DNA of 64,000 nt from Shimia sp047124445 (GCF_047124445.1 NZ_CP138921.1:1488001-1552000); one strand, 5' to 3'; counted from the first letter of the stretch, positions 17,005 to 27,805 are shown. Numbers and translations are program-made. Notes: generated by a model from the letters alone, not told the origin.

Positions 17005-17832
17005 TTACGTCCGAGCCTCAACCAATTGATCCGCCGGCGCGGTGGTCAAGGCCGTCATCACGTCGGCCACCACCATCGCCGCGATTACCTCGGGGCGTTT
17101 GTCCGTGCTGCCGCCAGCCCCAATTGGGCACTGCAGCGCCGCCGCACTCAAACCGTCACATTCGCTTTGAGCAAAGCGCTCAAATTTCACCCGTTTGGTG
17201 GCCGAACCAATCATGCCGACCCAGCGCGCATCTGTGCGGGCCAGCCCCTCTGCGGTCAGCAGAAAATCCAGCGCATGATCGTGGGTAAGCACAATGAAGG
17301 CACTGCCCGCGGGCGCACCGCGCACCTCGGCTTCGGGCAAGGCGGTCAGGCGTTTTTCTACATTGGCCAGCGACAGCCCCAACTCTTCTGTGCGGCTGTC
17401 CACCAGAAGGCAACGAACCGGCAAATGCTGGAACAAGTTCGCCAGCGCGCGGCCAACATGCCCCGCGCCAAAGACGTAGACATGGGGCAACGCGGCCTCT
17501 TGCGCCTCAACCTCAGCCACCAGATTTGCACGCGCCGTGCTGTCCATTTCAGTGAGCGTGATTTCCACACGCCCGCCGCAACACTGGCCTATCTCCGGTC
17601 CCAATGGCACATCCATGAAGCCGGAGAACTGACTTAGTTTCAGCAACTTACGCGCCTCATCTAAAGCCATATACTCCAACTGTCCGCCGCCAATCGTACC
17701 CACCATTGCCGTGGGCGACACCACCATCACAGCGCCTTCTTCACGCGGAGAGCTGCCGCGCACGCGGGTGATCTCCACCCGCATGGCCCGCGCTTCACGC
17801 TGCAAAAATGCTATGAGGTCGGCCGCTTTCAT
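17005..17832 (-). CDS. xdhC: Xanthine dehydrogenase accessory protein XdhC
   Basis: 275 residues starting at 17832, where the ATG overlaps the xdhB stop by 4 bp; the open frame extends 66 bp further. The N-terminal segment is VEITRVRGSSPREEGAVMVV, followed by TIGGGQLEYMAL. The C-terminal Rossmann-like half is VYVFGAGHVGRALANLFQHL. XdhC binds molybdenum cofactor, promotes its sulfuration and delivers it to XdhB. It completes the xdhABC operon and is not a catalytic subunit. Confidence 0.93.
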   Translation of the reverse strand: MKAADLIAFLQREARAMRVEITRVRGSSPREEGAVMVVSPTAMVGTIGGGQLEYMALDEARKLLKLSQFSGFMDVPLGPEIGQCCGGRVEITLTEMDSTARANLVAEVEAQEAALPHVYVFGAGHVGRALANLFQHLPVRCLLVDSRTEELGLSLANVEKRLTALPEAEVRGAPAGSAFIVLTHDHALDFLLTAEGLARTDARWVGMIGSATKRVKFERFAQSECDGLSAAALQCPIGAGGSTDKRPEVIAAMVVADVMTALTTAPADQLVEART

Positions 17833-20141
17833 CCGCGCAAACGCTCCACCGCCATCAGCACGCACTCTGGCGTCGCAGGTGCGTCCAAACGCGGACACTC
17901 TGCGTAATCCGCCACCGATGCCACCGCCATGCCCAGCGCCTCAAACACACAGATTGGCAGCATAAACGGCGGTTCCCCCACCGCTTTGGAGCGCTTGATG
18001 GTCAACTCGCGATTCTCTGACCAATCGGCCAGATTGACGTTGAACTCGCGCGGGATATCCCCCGCCAGCGGGATCTTGTAGGTGCTCGGCGCATGGGTGC
18101 GCAGCTGGCCTTTGTCATCCCACTTCAGTTCCTCGGTGGTGAGCCAGCCCATGCCTTGAATGAAGGCGCCCTCAACTTGACCTTTGTCCAAAATCGGGTT
18201 CAGCGACTTGCCCACATCATGCAGCACATCGGCCCGATCCACGGTGTATTCGCCGGTCAGCGTGTCCACAGAGACCTCGGCCACTGCCGCGCCGTAGGCG
18301 TAGTAGTAGAACGGACGGCCCTGGCCCTTTTCGCGGTCCCAGTGAATTTTTGGCGTCTTATAAAAGCCTGCGGCCCAGAGCTGCACCCGCGCCATATAGG
18401 CCTGCTTTATGAAGTCGCCAAAGGCAAAAACCTGATCGCCGACGTGCACTTCGTTTGGTGCAAATTTCACCAACAACGCATCAACGCCAAAGTGGTCACA
18501 GGCCCAGCGGATCAGGCGCTCTTTGATCTGCTCACAGGCATTCAATGCCGCCATGCCGTTCAGATCGGTGCCGGAACTCGCTGCCGTGGCGGAGGTATTG
18601 GGCACTTTCTCTGTGGTGGTCTTGGTGATCTTGATGGTGTCGAAATCCACCTGGAAGGCCTCGGCCACAACCTGCGCCACCTTGGTGTTCAGCCCCTGCC
18701 CCATCTCGGTGCCACCGTGGTTCAGCATGATGGAGCCGTCATTGTAGATGTGCACCAGCGCTCCGGCCTGATTGTACCAGGTGGCGGTGAAGCTGATCCC
18801 GAATTTCACCGGCGTGAGCGAGATGCCCTTGCGGATGATGCCGCCTTTGGCGTTGTGTGCCAGCACAGCTTGGCGCCGTGCCTGATAATCCGAGCTTTGC
18901 TCCAGCTCTTCCACCAACCGCGGCATGACATTGTCTTCCACCGTCTGGTGATAGGGCGTCACGTTGCGGTCAGTATTTCCATAGAAGTTCGCCTTACGCA
19001 CCTCCAGCGGGTCTTTGCCGAGCTTGTAGGCAATCTCTTCCATCATACGCTCTGCGGCAACCACACCCTGCGGGCCACCAAAGCCACGGAAGGCGGTGTT
19101 GGAGACCGTGTTGGTCTTCATCGGGCGGCTTTGCAGTTTGACGTGCGGGTAGAAGTAGGCGTTGTCCGCGTGGAACAGCGCGCGGTCCGTCACAGGCCCG
19201 GATAGGTCGGAGGTCCAGCCACAACGCGCGGCAAAGGTGTTGTCCACCGCCTGGATTTTGCCCTCATCGTCAAAGGCCACGTCGTAGTCCACGACAAAAT
19301 CATGCCGCTTGCCGGTGCTTTCCATGTCCTGATCGCGGTCCGGGCGGATTTTCACCGCGCGGTTCCATTTTTTCGCGGCCAATGCTGCCACCGCACAGAA
19401 CTGGTTCATCTGGCTTTCTTTGCCACCAAATCCACCGCCCATGCGGCGCACGTTCACCACCACGGCGTTGGAGGGCACGCCCAAAACATGGGCCACCATA
19501 TGCTGCGCCTCGCTGGGGTGCTGCGTGGAGGAATGCACGATCACATCATCATCTTCGCCAGGCATGGCAAAGGCAATATGGCCTTCCAGATACATGTGGT
19601 CCTGACCACCAATGCGCATTTGGCCATGAATGCGGTGTGCCGCCTCAGCCTGCCCTTCCGCCACGTCGCCACGGCGCAGAGTCATCGGAGGCGTAACATG
19701 CGGGTAGCCTTTGGCCACCGCCTCGTCAGCCTCAATCACATGCGGGAGCGGCATGTAGTCGATCTTTGCGAGTTCCACGGCACGGCGGGCAATGTCGCGG
19801 CTTTCCGCCACAACTGCAAACAACACCTGCCCCCAGAACTCGACTTTCTCGGTGGCAAACAGCGGCTCGTCATGACGCCCTGTGGGGCTTACGTCGTTCA
19901 CGCCCGGCACATCTTCGGCGGTCAGAACCCCAACCACACCGGGCGCGGCGCGCACGGCGGAGAGGTCCATCGATTTGATTTCAGCGTGGGCCACTTTGGC
20001 GGTGCCAAAATAGGCGTGCAACGTGCCAATCGGCTCGGCAATATCATCGCAATAATCTGCCGCGCCGGAGACATGTTTGATCGCACTGTCGTGGATCAGA
20101 TCGGTGTGGGCGGAACCGCGAATGGAGACGGTCTGTTTCAT
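17829..20141 (-). CDS. xdhB: Xanthine dehydrogenase, molybdopterin-binding subunit
   Basis: 770 residues, usual for bacterial XdhB. Molybdenum-site segments are seen: RRMGGGFGGKESQ, NTAFRGFGGPQGVVAAERMM, NHGGTEMGQGLNTKVAQVVA and the C-terminal KAVGEPPFMLPICVFEALGM with the catalytic glutamate. It oxidises hypoxanthine and xanthine to urate in the cytoplasm together with XdhA. The gene lies 12 bp after xdhA and overlaps xdhC. Confidence 0.96.
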   Translation of the reverse strand: MKQTVSIRGSAHTDLIHDSAIKHVSGAADYCDDIAEPIGTLHAYFGTAKVAHAEIKSMDLSAVRAAPGVVGVLTAEDVPGVNDVSPTGRHDEPLFATEKVEFWGQVLFAVVAESRDIARRAVELAKIDYMPLPHVIEADEAVAKGYPHVTPPMTLRRGDVAEGQAEAAHRIHGQMRIGGQDHMYLEGHIAFAMPGEDDDVIVHSSTQHPSEAQHMVAHVLGVPSNAVVVNVRRMGGGFGGKESQMNQFCAVAALAAKKWNRAVKIRPDRDQDMESTGKRHDFVVDYDVAFDDEGKIQAVDNTFAARCGWTSDLSGPVTDRALFHADNAYFYPHVKLQSRPMKTNTVSNTAFRGFGGPQGVVAAERMMEEIAYKLGKDPLEVRKANFYGNTDRNVTPYHQTVEDNVMPRLVEELEQSSDYQARRQAVLAHNAKGGIIRKGISLTPVKFGISFTATWYNQAGALVHIYNDGSIMLNHGGTEMGQGLNTKVAQVVAEAFQVDFDTIKITKTTTEKVPNTSATAASSGTDLNGMAALNACEQIKERLIRWACDHFGVDALLVKFAPNEVHVGDQVFAFGDFIKQAYMARVQLWAAGFYKTPKIHWDREKGQGRPFYYYAYGAAVAEVSVDTLTGEYTVDRADVLHDVGKSLNPILDKGQVEGAFIQGMGWLTTEELKWDDKGQLRTHAPSTYKIPLAGDIPREFNVNLADWSENRELTIKRSKAVGEPPFMLPICVFEALGMAVASVADYAECPRLDAPATPECVLMAVERLRG

Positions 20142-20153
20142 AGTTTTTTCTCC

Positions 20154-21605
<1,452 letters not shown>

Positions 21606-21668
21606 CCTGACCTCTTGCTGGGAGTCGGCACGGAAGTGGCCTTGATCCACTCTACCTGCCGCCTAGCC

Positions 21669-21717
21669 TTCAATGAAACGGGGGTTTTGGCAAATCTATT
21701 TCAATGATTTATTGAAA
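21669..21717. promoter_or_regulatory. Palindromes in the xdhA/lysR divergent promoter
   Basis: TTTCAAT-GATTT-ATTGAAA at 21699-21717 is a perfect 7-bp inverted repeat with a 5-bp spacer. TTCA-A-TGAA at 21669-21677 is a second, shorter palindrome sharing the TTCAAT core, 30 bp away. Two related sites between divergent genes are typical of LysR regulators. They are probable operators for the regulator at 21772. Confidence 0.5.
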
Positions 21718-21771
21718 ATCAAATTCCCAAACGCGCGCTATTGAGGCACAATCCCTTAAGGAGGTGCTCTC

Positions 21772-22677
21772 ATGCCCTATCTGGAAAGCCTGCGAGTCTT
21801 TGTGCGCGTGGTGGAACTTGGCTCCATCACCTCGGGCGGCCGCGACTTGCGCCTGACCCCGGCTGTGGCCTCCAACCGCGTGAAGGAACTGGAAAGCCGC
21901 TTGGGCGTGCGCCTGTTCAATCGCACCACCCGCAACCTCTCCCCGACTGAGGTGGGCAAGGTGTTTTACGATCACGCCCGCAAGGTGATCGAGACCCTGG
22001 ATGAGGCCGAGGCGGTGGTGGCCGGGTTTTCCGACAAGCCGCGCGGCACCATCCGCGTGACCGCGCCGCTTGGCGTGGGCCGTCGCATTGTCGCGCCGCT
22101 CATTCCGGCTTTTGCTGACAAATACCCCAATGTGGATGTGCAGCTGCGCTTGTCAGACCGAAAGGTGGACTTGTTTGAAGACGGGCTGGACGTGGCCTTT
22201 GTGTTGGGCGAACTCAAAGACAGCAATCTGAAGCTGCGCAAAATTGCCGATTGTGACCGGGTGCTGGTGGCCGCGCCAGAGTATCTGGAGACGCATGGCA
22301 CCCCGCAAACGCCGGATGATCTACTGGGGGATCACAACTGCCTGTTGCTGCGGTTTCCGCGCAGCCCGGAGTATTTCTGGACCCTGCAAACTGAGGCTGG
22401 ATTGCGCAAGATCGAGGCCAAAGGCCGCTATGATGCCGATGATGGCGACGTGCTCACTCAGTGGGCGCTGGAAGGGGCTGGGATTGCCAACAAACCACGT
22501 TTTGACGTGGCACAACACCTAAAAAGTGGCGCGTTGGTGGAAGTATTGTCCAACACCCCGCCTCTGCCCGCGTCGTTTGGATGCCTCTATCCACACCGCA
22601 AATTGCAGGACCCAAAAATCCGCCTGTTTGTGGATTTTGTCGCAAGCGAAAGCAAGCAGCGCATCGCGCAGCTTTGA
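21772..22677 (+). CDS. LysR-family transcriptional regulator
   Basis: 301 residues with the classic LysR helix-turn-helix in residues ~1-60 (MPYLESLRVFVRVVELGSIT, SNRVKELESRLGVRLFNRTT) and a periplasmic-binding-protein-like effector domain after residue 90. The ATG follows AAGGAGGTG, a strong ribosome site. It is divergent from xdhABC, so purine-catabolic control is the simplest inference. The effector is unknown. Confidence 0.92.
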   Translation: MPYLESLRVFVRVVELGSITSGGRDLRLTPAVASNRVKELESRLGVRLFNRTTRNLSPTEVGKVFYDHARKVIETLDEAEAVVAGFSDKPRGTIRVTAPLGVGRRIVAPLIPAFADKYPNVDVQLRLSDRKVDLFEDGLDVAFVLGELKDSNLKLRKIADCDRVLVAAPEYLETHGTPQTPDDLLGDHNCLLLRFPRSPEYFWTLQTEAGLRKIEAKGRYDADDGDVLTQWALEGAGIANKPRFDVAQHLKSGALVEVLSNTPPLPASFGCLYPHRKLQDPKIRLFVDFVASESKQRIAQL

Positions 22678-22698
22678 CCTTACCCTGGTTTCAGGCAC

Positions 22699-23715
22699 TT
22701 AGTGATTGATGGCGAGCGGGCTGTCTTCGCGCAGTTTCGGCGTGTAGAGCGTATAGGTCGCGCGGCCGTCATGCTTGGACGCATAAAGCGCCACATCCGC
22801 ATCATCCATCAATTGCTCGGCAGAGGCATCGCCCTCACCGTCATAGATCGCAATGCCCACGCTGGCCGAGATCTTGCACAGACTGTCTTTGTAAGCGACC
22901 GGACGCTCCACCTCTTTGATGATCCGGGTGCAGATCCGCCCCAAGATTTCTTCATCAATGGTGCCATTGATCACCAGCACAAATTCATCGCCGCCAACCC
23001 GCGCCACCACATCGTCGCCACGGCTGCTGTCTACCAACACCTTGGCAACATGCTGCAACACAACGTCCCCGGCCGCGTGGCCCTTGGTGTCATTGACCTC
23101 TTTGAAGAAGTCGAGATCCACATGCAGCAAGCCAAACGGCGTGCGGTCTTCGACCATGCGCGGCAGGATGTGATCCAGCGCACGACGGTTTTTCAGACCA
23201 GTCAACGTGTCGGTATAGGCCTGCTCCTCGGCGGCAATCTTGGCGCCTTGCAAACGTTGGTTCAGCTTGCGGTGCGCTTCCATGGCGGCAGATTTCGCCT
23301 CCACCAGATAGAGCATCTCGATGGTCAGGTCCGTTGCGGCAAAGTCCGACGCGTTCAGGGAGTACTCCTGCACCGCGTCCAGAATGGAGATGCCAAAACT
23401 CAGGTTCACAATTGCACCGCCATCGCTGCACGGCATCAACACGCCTTTGAGGCCGGTCTGCGGCTCCACGCGTTTTTTCAAGTGCAGCTTCTTCCCTGCC
23501 GCCGCCAAAAGCGTGTCCATCGAGGTGATGGAATGTGGTCGGTTCAGCTCAAACGCTTCCAGAAACCGGTTTCCGAGAATGGTTTGATCGCCGTAAAGCT
23601 TGGTCACGGTTGGCCCCGCGTGGGTGATCTTGCCAAACTTGTCCAGACGCACATGCATCGGGCAGAGCACGTCCAGCGTGTCCAGAATATCGCAGCAGTC
23701 TTGAACCTCAGTCAT
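22699..23715 (-). CDS. HNOBA-like sensor-linked diguanylate cyclase
   Basis: 338 residues. The first ~130 resemble the H-NOX-associated (HNOBA, PAS-like) domain: CPMHVRLDKFGKITHAGPTV, then FLEAFELNRPHSI. A helical signalling linker spans ~135-165 and a GGDEF domain covers the rest. The active-site motif is intact as GGDEF (241-245) and the product-inhibition I-site is RGDD (232-235). It should make cyclic di-GMP in the cytoplasm. Its start overlaps the stop of the H-NOX-like gene by 4 bp, so the two are co-translated and presumably form a sensor/output complex. Confidence 0.88.
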   Translation of the reverse strand: MTEVQDCCDILDTLDVLCPMHVRLDKFGKITHAGPTVTKLYGDQTILGNRFLEAFELNRPHSITSMDTLLAAAGKKLHLKKRVEPQTGLKGVLMPCSDGGAIVNLSFGISILDAVQEYSLNASDFAATDLTIEMLYLVEAKSAAMEAHRKLNQRLQGAKIAAEEQAYTDTLTGLKNRRALDHILPRMVEDRTPFGLLHVDLDFFKEVNDTKGHAAGDVVLQHVAKVLVDSSRGDDVVARVGGDEFVLVINGTIDEEILGRICTRIIKEVERPVAYKDSLCKISASVGIAIYDGEGDASAEQLMDDADVALYASKHDGRATYTLYTPKLREDSPLAINH

Positions 23716-24299
23716 CCGGCCCGTGCTCCCAACTCAAACTCGCGCCCGCTGGCAAAAGCCTGCTCCACCAGGGTGATGTCAATCACTTCGGAATCCGCCT
23801 GGCCGCCGCGATGCTCCAGAAACACCAGTGCGCCATAGTCATCCGCCAGTGTCCGCAGAATGCCAATCATCACATAACCAAACCCCGGGCGGTCGCCCTT
23901 GCACGTCAAGCTAAAGGACTCGGCGGAATGCTGGCGCACCTCCATCGACGGCAGGTCCAGATCATCCACCGCCAATTTGGCGCGATCCGGCAACTCGTCC
24001 AGCGAATGCAGGAAATCGACAAAATCCACCCCGCCAAAGCGCAGCAACCGACGCAGCGCCTCCACATTGGGATGGGTCACGAGATAGGTGCCGATGTCCT
24101 CAAGCACGGTTTCCTCAGGCACGCCAATCACGTCCTTGGCCGCAGCAATCAGGTTGTCGGTGATGTCATCATCATAGTGCAGCATGGCCTCGAAATCCGT
24201 GACTTCGACACCCGCGCGGCGAGTCACCTCGAGCCAGCGCGACAGCCCATAACTGTCACGGACAAAGCATTGTATCGCCCTGTTGACCAACCCATGCAT
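23712..24299 (-). CDS. H-NOX-like (heme-NO-binding fold) protein lacking the heme histidine
   Basis: 195 residues, normal H-NOX size (MHGLVNRAIQCFVRDSYG start, EDIGTYLVTHPNVEALRRLL core). A gapless alignment from memory to the Thermoanaerobacter H-NOX puts its heme-ligand His102 opposite Pro104 here (SLDELPDRAK), and Tyr131 and Ser133 of YxSxR opposite Cys133 and Gly135 (LTCKGDRPG). The arginine (Arg137) and the structural proline (Pro117) are kept. The protein probably does not bind heme in the classical way; His98 or Cys133 could offer another ligand. It is the first gene of a pair with the HNOBA-GGDEF cyclase, whose activity it probably controls. Confidence 0.82.
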   Translation of the reverse strand: MHGLVNRAIQCFVRDSYGLSRWLEVTRRAGVEVTDFEAMLHYDDDITDNLIAAAKDVIGVPEETVLEDIGTYLVTHPNVEALRRLLRFGGVDFVDFLHSLDELPDRAKLAVDDLDLPSMEVRQHSAESFSLTCKGDRPGFGYVMIGILRTLADDYGALVFLEHRGGQADSEVIDITLVEQAFASGREFELGARAG

Positions 24300-24361
24300 A
24301 ACGTCACCTCATTCGTCGTGGTCCATAAGACCAGACTCACCTTAAGATTTTCCCAACAGCC

Positions 24362-26113
24362 TCAGAATTCCGGGAACACTTCCACGTCCCCGATCCAGAG
24401 TGAGCGCCGGCTGCTGGGAGCAACCTCATAGCGCCCCTCCAATATAGAGCGGACTTCCACCACCGTCACCTCTTTGCCGCCAAATGGCGTCAGATTTGCA
24501 CCTATGGCGAGATACTGCCCATCAACAAACACGCTAAATACGTCAAATTTGCGGTTTTCAGCCGGTATAAACAGCACACCCTGCTGCGCGCCCTGCTCCG
24601 GTGCGAACTGATCCAGCAGCAAAACACAGCCCGGATCGGGGTTGTTTACACAGCTTTTGGACCATTCTCGCAGCCTGTAGCTTGGCCAGTCCTCCAGCAT
24701 CTTCACAGTCACTGCGGCCGTTTGCGGCAACACGGTCAAATTCGCGTGGATTTCCGCCGCCTGGGTCTCTAACCGGCGGTCCACCTGTCCGCGCTCGAAC
24801 TGCCAACGGCTGTCGGCTGCCAGTACCTTGGTCACCTGCGCCTGAAGGGCCGTGTCTGTCTGCGCCGCGCCTTCTTGGAGCTGGGCGATCCCCGCCTGCC
24901 CCGGCTTGCCCCAATCATGGGCCAGCTCATACAGCGCCATATCCGGCACCGGCACACTTCCGTTTTCGATACGCGCGACCTGCGACGTGGTGGAGATCTG
25001 CTCCGCATTCAGCAGCGGGCTTTGCCAGGCCGCTGCAGTCACAAGCACAACCACTGCCACCAGAATATTGGCCTGACGAATGCGCGCCATCCAAGGGCCG
25101 CGCAGCACGACCGCCACTGCATAGGTCAGCGCATACAGAGCCACAATTGCAGCGGTCGCCGCCGCCGCCAACCGTGCCGGTGTCCAGCCATATTGCACCA
25201 CCCGCAACGACAGCGCGTATATCGCCAACCCGGCAATCACCGGCAACAACAGCGCCAGCGCCGCCGTACACAGCCGCATCCACCGCGAGCGCACCGCATC
25301 CGCGTCGCCACGGTCCAACGAAATGCTCACAAGGCAGATCATCGCCAGCCCCACAAACAACAGCACCGCCGTGCGGCTCAAAGAACCAAACAGATTGCCC
25401 GGATCCTGCGCCAGCGCCGCCACTACAAAGATCAGCACCACCGCCAGCACCACCGGCACCAACAGCCGCAACAGGCGCAGCACCAGGAAAGGTGACAGGT
25501 ATTCGCGCATCTCATGCACCACCGACAGCCCCAGCCCCAGCGCAAAGCCCGTGACCACGTAAGGCACGCCGTCAATGTCGAGGATGTCCTCAATGATGGT
25601 GAGGCCGACAATCTCCAAAAGCGCATGGCTCATGAACAGCACAGCCCAAAACAGCCCGGCAAATAGCCAACCGGCTGAGTAGCGCACCAGAATGCTCCAA
25701 CTCACGTCAAACAGGTGACCGTAGTCGCGCAAGCTGTGATGATCGCGCAGCAGCGCGGCCGCAAACGGCGTGCCAATGGTGACAAACACCCCCCAGGCCA
25801 TGATCGGGTGCCCGGCTTCGGCAAAAGCCTCCAGCGTGTCAAAGCGCCAGCCCGCCCAGGTCACCAGAAGCGCCGCCAACGCGGACAGCCAGAGGGCCGG
25901 AAGCGCCGCGCGCGCCACGCGGTACGGACCGCTCAGCCCCATCAAAACGGCAAAAAAGCCCGCCACAAAAGAGGTCACGGCCAAATAGACATGCGGATGG
26001 TCGATGACATCGGGGAGATGCTCCACCAATGCCCAGATCGCCAGGCCTGCAACAGACCCGACAACAGCCATCTCCGCGCGCCCTGTCACCGTGCGCCCGC
26101 CCTGAGTGTGCAT
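24362..26113 (-). CDS. DUF4153-family polytopic membrane protein
   Basis: 583 residues, with about ten hydrophobic spans in the first ~370 residues followed by a soluble ~210-residue tail, probably periplasmic or membrane-proximal. The arrangement and the opening segments (MAVVGSVAGLAIWALVEHLP, WGVFVTIGTPFAAALLRD) fit DUF4153, a family without a firm function. It stands alone between the H-NOX pair and the MttB gene. The tail contains a cysteine pair in SKSCVNNPDPGCVLLLDQF, which could form a disulfide if exported. Confidence 0.75.
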   Translation of the reverse strand: MHTQGGRTVTGRAEMAVVGSVAGLAIWALVEHLPDVIDHPHVYLAVTSFVAGFFAVLMGLSGPYRVARAALPALWLSALAALLVTWAGWRFDTLEAFAEAGHPIMAWGVFVTIGTPFAAALLRDHHSLRDYGHLFDVSWSILVRYSAGWLFAGLFWAVLFMSHALLEIVGLTIIEDILDIDGVPYVVTGFALGLGLSVVHEMREYLSPFLVLRLLRLLVPVVLAVVLIFVVAALAQDPGNLFGSLSRTAVLLFVGLAMICLVSISLDRGDADAVRSRWMRLCTAALALLLPVIAGLAIYALSLRVVQYGWTPARLAAAATAAIVALYALTYAVAVVLRGPWMARIRQANILVAVVVLVTAAAWQSPLLNAEQISTTSQVARIENGSVPVPDMALYELAHDWGKPGQAGIAQLQEGAAQTDTALQAQVTKVLAADSRWQFERGQVDRRLETQAAEIHANLTVLPQTAAVTVKMLEDWPSYRLREWSKSCVNNPDPGCVLLLDQFAPEQGAQQGVLFIPAENRKFDVFSVFVDGQYLAIGANLTPFGGKEVTVVEVRSILEGRYEVAPSSRRSLWIGDVEVFPEF

Positions 26114-26236
26114 GGTACCCCTCCTGCAACCCTGTGCGGCGTTTATAGCGGGGAGCGTTTCAAAAACAATGATTTATAGCAAAGGTCGCATGTGACAATT
26201 CTGGCAGGCGCGCCCGGCGCAAATTGTACAAACGCC

Positions 26237-27805
26237 TCAGAAATCCGTGGGGGCACCGCCCTCTTCTTTGCGTTTGGCCACAAACTCCACCAAGGCCGCG
26301 CGATGCTCCGGCGGCATGGGCGGGGCGTCAAACTCGGCCAGAATATCCTTGTAAAGGTGATGCGCCCGCTCCGCCGTCCACGTGCCGCCCGCAGCCTCAA
26401 ACGCCTCAAAATTGCGCCAGTCAGAGACAAACGGCTGATAAAAGGCTGTGGTATAGCGTTCCTGCGTGTGATCGATGCCAAAGAAGTGCCCATCGATGCC
26501 GACCTCGGCGATGGCATCTAAGGCAATTTCCTCTGGACCCGTGGCACATATCTCCGGCGCCAGATAGCGCTGAATCATCTGTAGTTCTTCGCAATCCATG
26601 ACAAATTTCTCAGGACTCGCAATCAACCCGCCTTCGAGCCAGCCCGCTGCGTGATAGACCATATGGGTGCCAGACTGCACCGCACTCCACAGGCTGTTAC
26701 AGGTCTCCCACATCGCCTGCCCGTCTGGTACGTTGGCGGCACAGACACCGCTGGCGCGCATCGGCAAGCCGTAAAATCGCGCCATTTGCCCGGTCATCTG
26801 TGTGGCGCGCATATATTCCGGCGTGCCAAAAGCCGGCGCGCCCGACTTCATGTCGACGTTGCTGGTAAAGGTGCCAATTGCACAGGCGGCGCCGGGGCGG
26901 ATGTATTGCGCCAGTGCCACCGCGCTCAAGGCTTCGGCCAGCGACTGCGCCACCGCGCCCGCCATGGTCACAGGCGCCATCGCCCCCGCCAAGGTGAACG
27001 GCGTGACCACAAGGCCCTGATTGCGCCGCGCCATGCGCATCCAGCCGTCCATCATCGGGTGATCGTGTTTTAGCGGCGAGGTCGAGTTGATGTTGGTGAA
27101 CATGCGCGGGCTGGCCTCAAACGCCTCATGGCTCAGCCCCCCTGCCAGCCGCACCATCTCCATTGCGTCCTCAACCCGCTCTGGGCCCAAGGCATAGGCA
27201 TGCACCACCTTGTCAGTGAGCGTCAGCGCGTCAAACAACACATCCAGATGCCGGATCGAGGGGTGGATGTCCTGCGGCTCCACCGGATAGCCGCCAGTGA
27301 AATGGATGCAATTGAAATACTGCGTCAGCTTAAGCAGGTTGGCACACTGCTCCCGCGTACCGGGCACTTTACGCCCCAGTTCCAGATCCCAATAGTTTGG
27401 CGGGCTGGAGACATTGCCAAACAGGATATGATTGTCCCCCATCACCAGCTGGCGCTCTGGATTGCGCGGGGTCATGGTCCAACGCGCGGGCGCTTTGCCA
27501 ACCATCTCCATCACAAAGGTCCGATCAAAGAAGACCTGATCGTCCACCACCTTGCAGCCGGCAGCTTTCAGGATGTCCCGAGCCTCATTGTTGTAAAACG
27601 CGATGCCAATCTCTTCGAGGATGCGCATCGCGCCCTCATGGATGGCCTGCACCCCGTCTGCGGAGAGAGGTTCCGTCGGGCGATCCGTGTTGACCGGCAA
27701 GCGCCAGGGCATTTGTTCGATCACTCCGGATCTCTTGCGCCGCGCCGCATTGCCCGCGCGCCCTCCGCCGCGCCGCCCTTTGGGTTTGCTGTCTGTGTCC
27801 GACAT
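26237..27805 (-). CDS. MttB-family (trimethylamine methyltransferase-like) protein, non-pyrrolysine
   Basis: 522 residues with the continuous MttB fold (EGAMRILEEIGIAFYNNEAR, NILFGNVSSPPNYWDLELG without the first residue N uncertain, GTFTSNVDMKSGAPAFGTPE). There is no internal amber codon, so it belongs to the pyrrolysine-free group. Characterised members demethylate quaternary amines such as glycine betaine, proline betaine or carnitine and pass the methyl group to a corrinoid protein. No corrinoid-protein or methyl-acceptor gene is next to it. The N-terminus is basic and low complexity (KGRRGGGRAGNAARRKRSG). Confidence 0.85.
   Translation of the reverse strand: MSDTDSKPKGRRGGGRAGNAARRKRSGVIEQMPWRLPVNTDRPTEPLSADGVQAIHEGAMRILEEIGIAFYNNEARDILKAAGCKVVDDQVFFDRTFVMEMVGKAPARWTMTPRNPERQLVMGDNHILFGNVSSPPNYWDLELGRKVPGTREQCANLLKLTQYFNCIHFTGGYPVEPQDIHPSIRHLDVLFDALTLTDKVVHAYALGPERVEDAMEMVRLAGGLSHEAFEASPRMFTNINSTSPLKHDHPMMDGWMRMARRNQGLVVTPFTLAGAMAPVTMAGAVAQSLAEALSAVALAQYIRPGAACAIGTFTSNVDMKSGAPAFGTPEYMRATQMTGQMARFYGLPMRASGVCAANVPDGQAMWETCNSLWSAVQSGTHMVYHAAGWLEGGLIASPEKFVMDCEELQMIQRYLAPEICATGPEEIALDAIAEVGIDGHFFGIDHTQERYTTAFYQPFVSDWRNFEAFEAAGGTWTAERAHHLYKDILAEFDAPPMPPEHRAALVEFVAKRKEEGGAPTDF

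Noticed and set aside
23712..24299. Calling this gene a normal NO sensor
   Set aside because: The heme-ligand histidine and two residues of YxSxR are replaced in a gapless alignment, so gas sensing should not be assumed.
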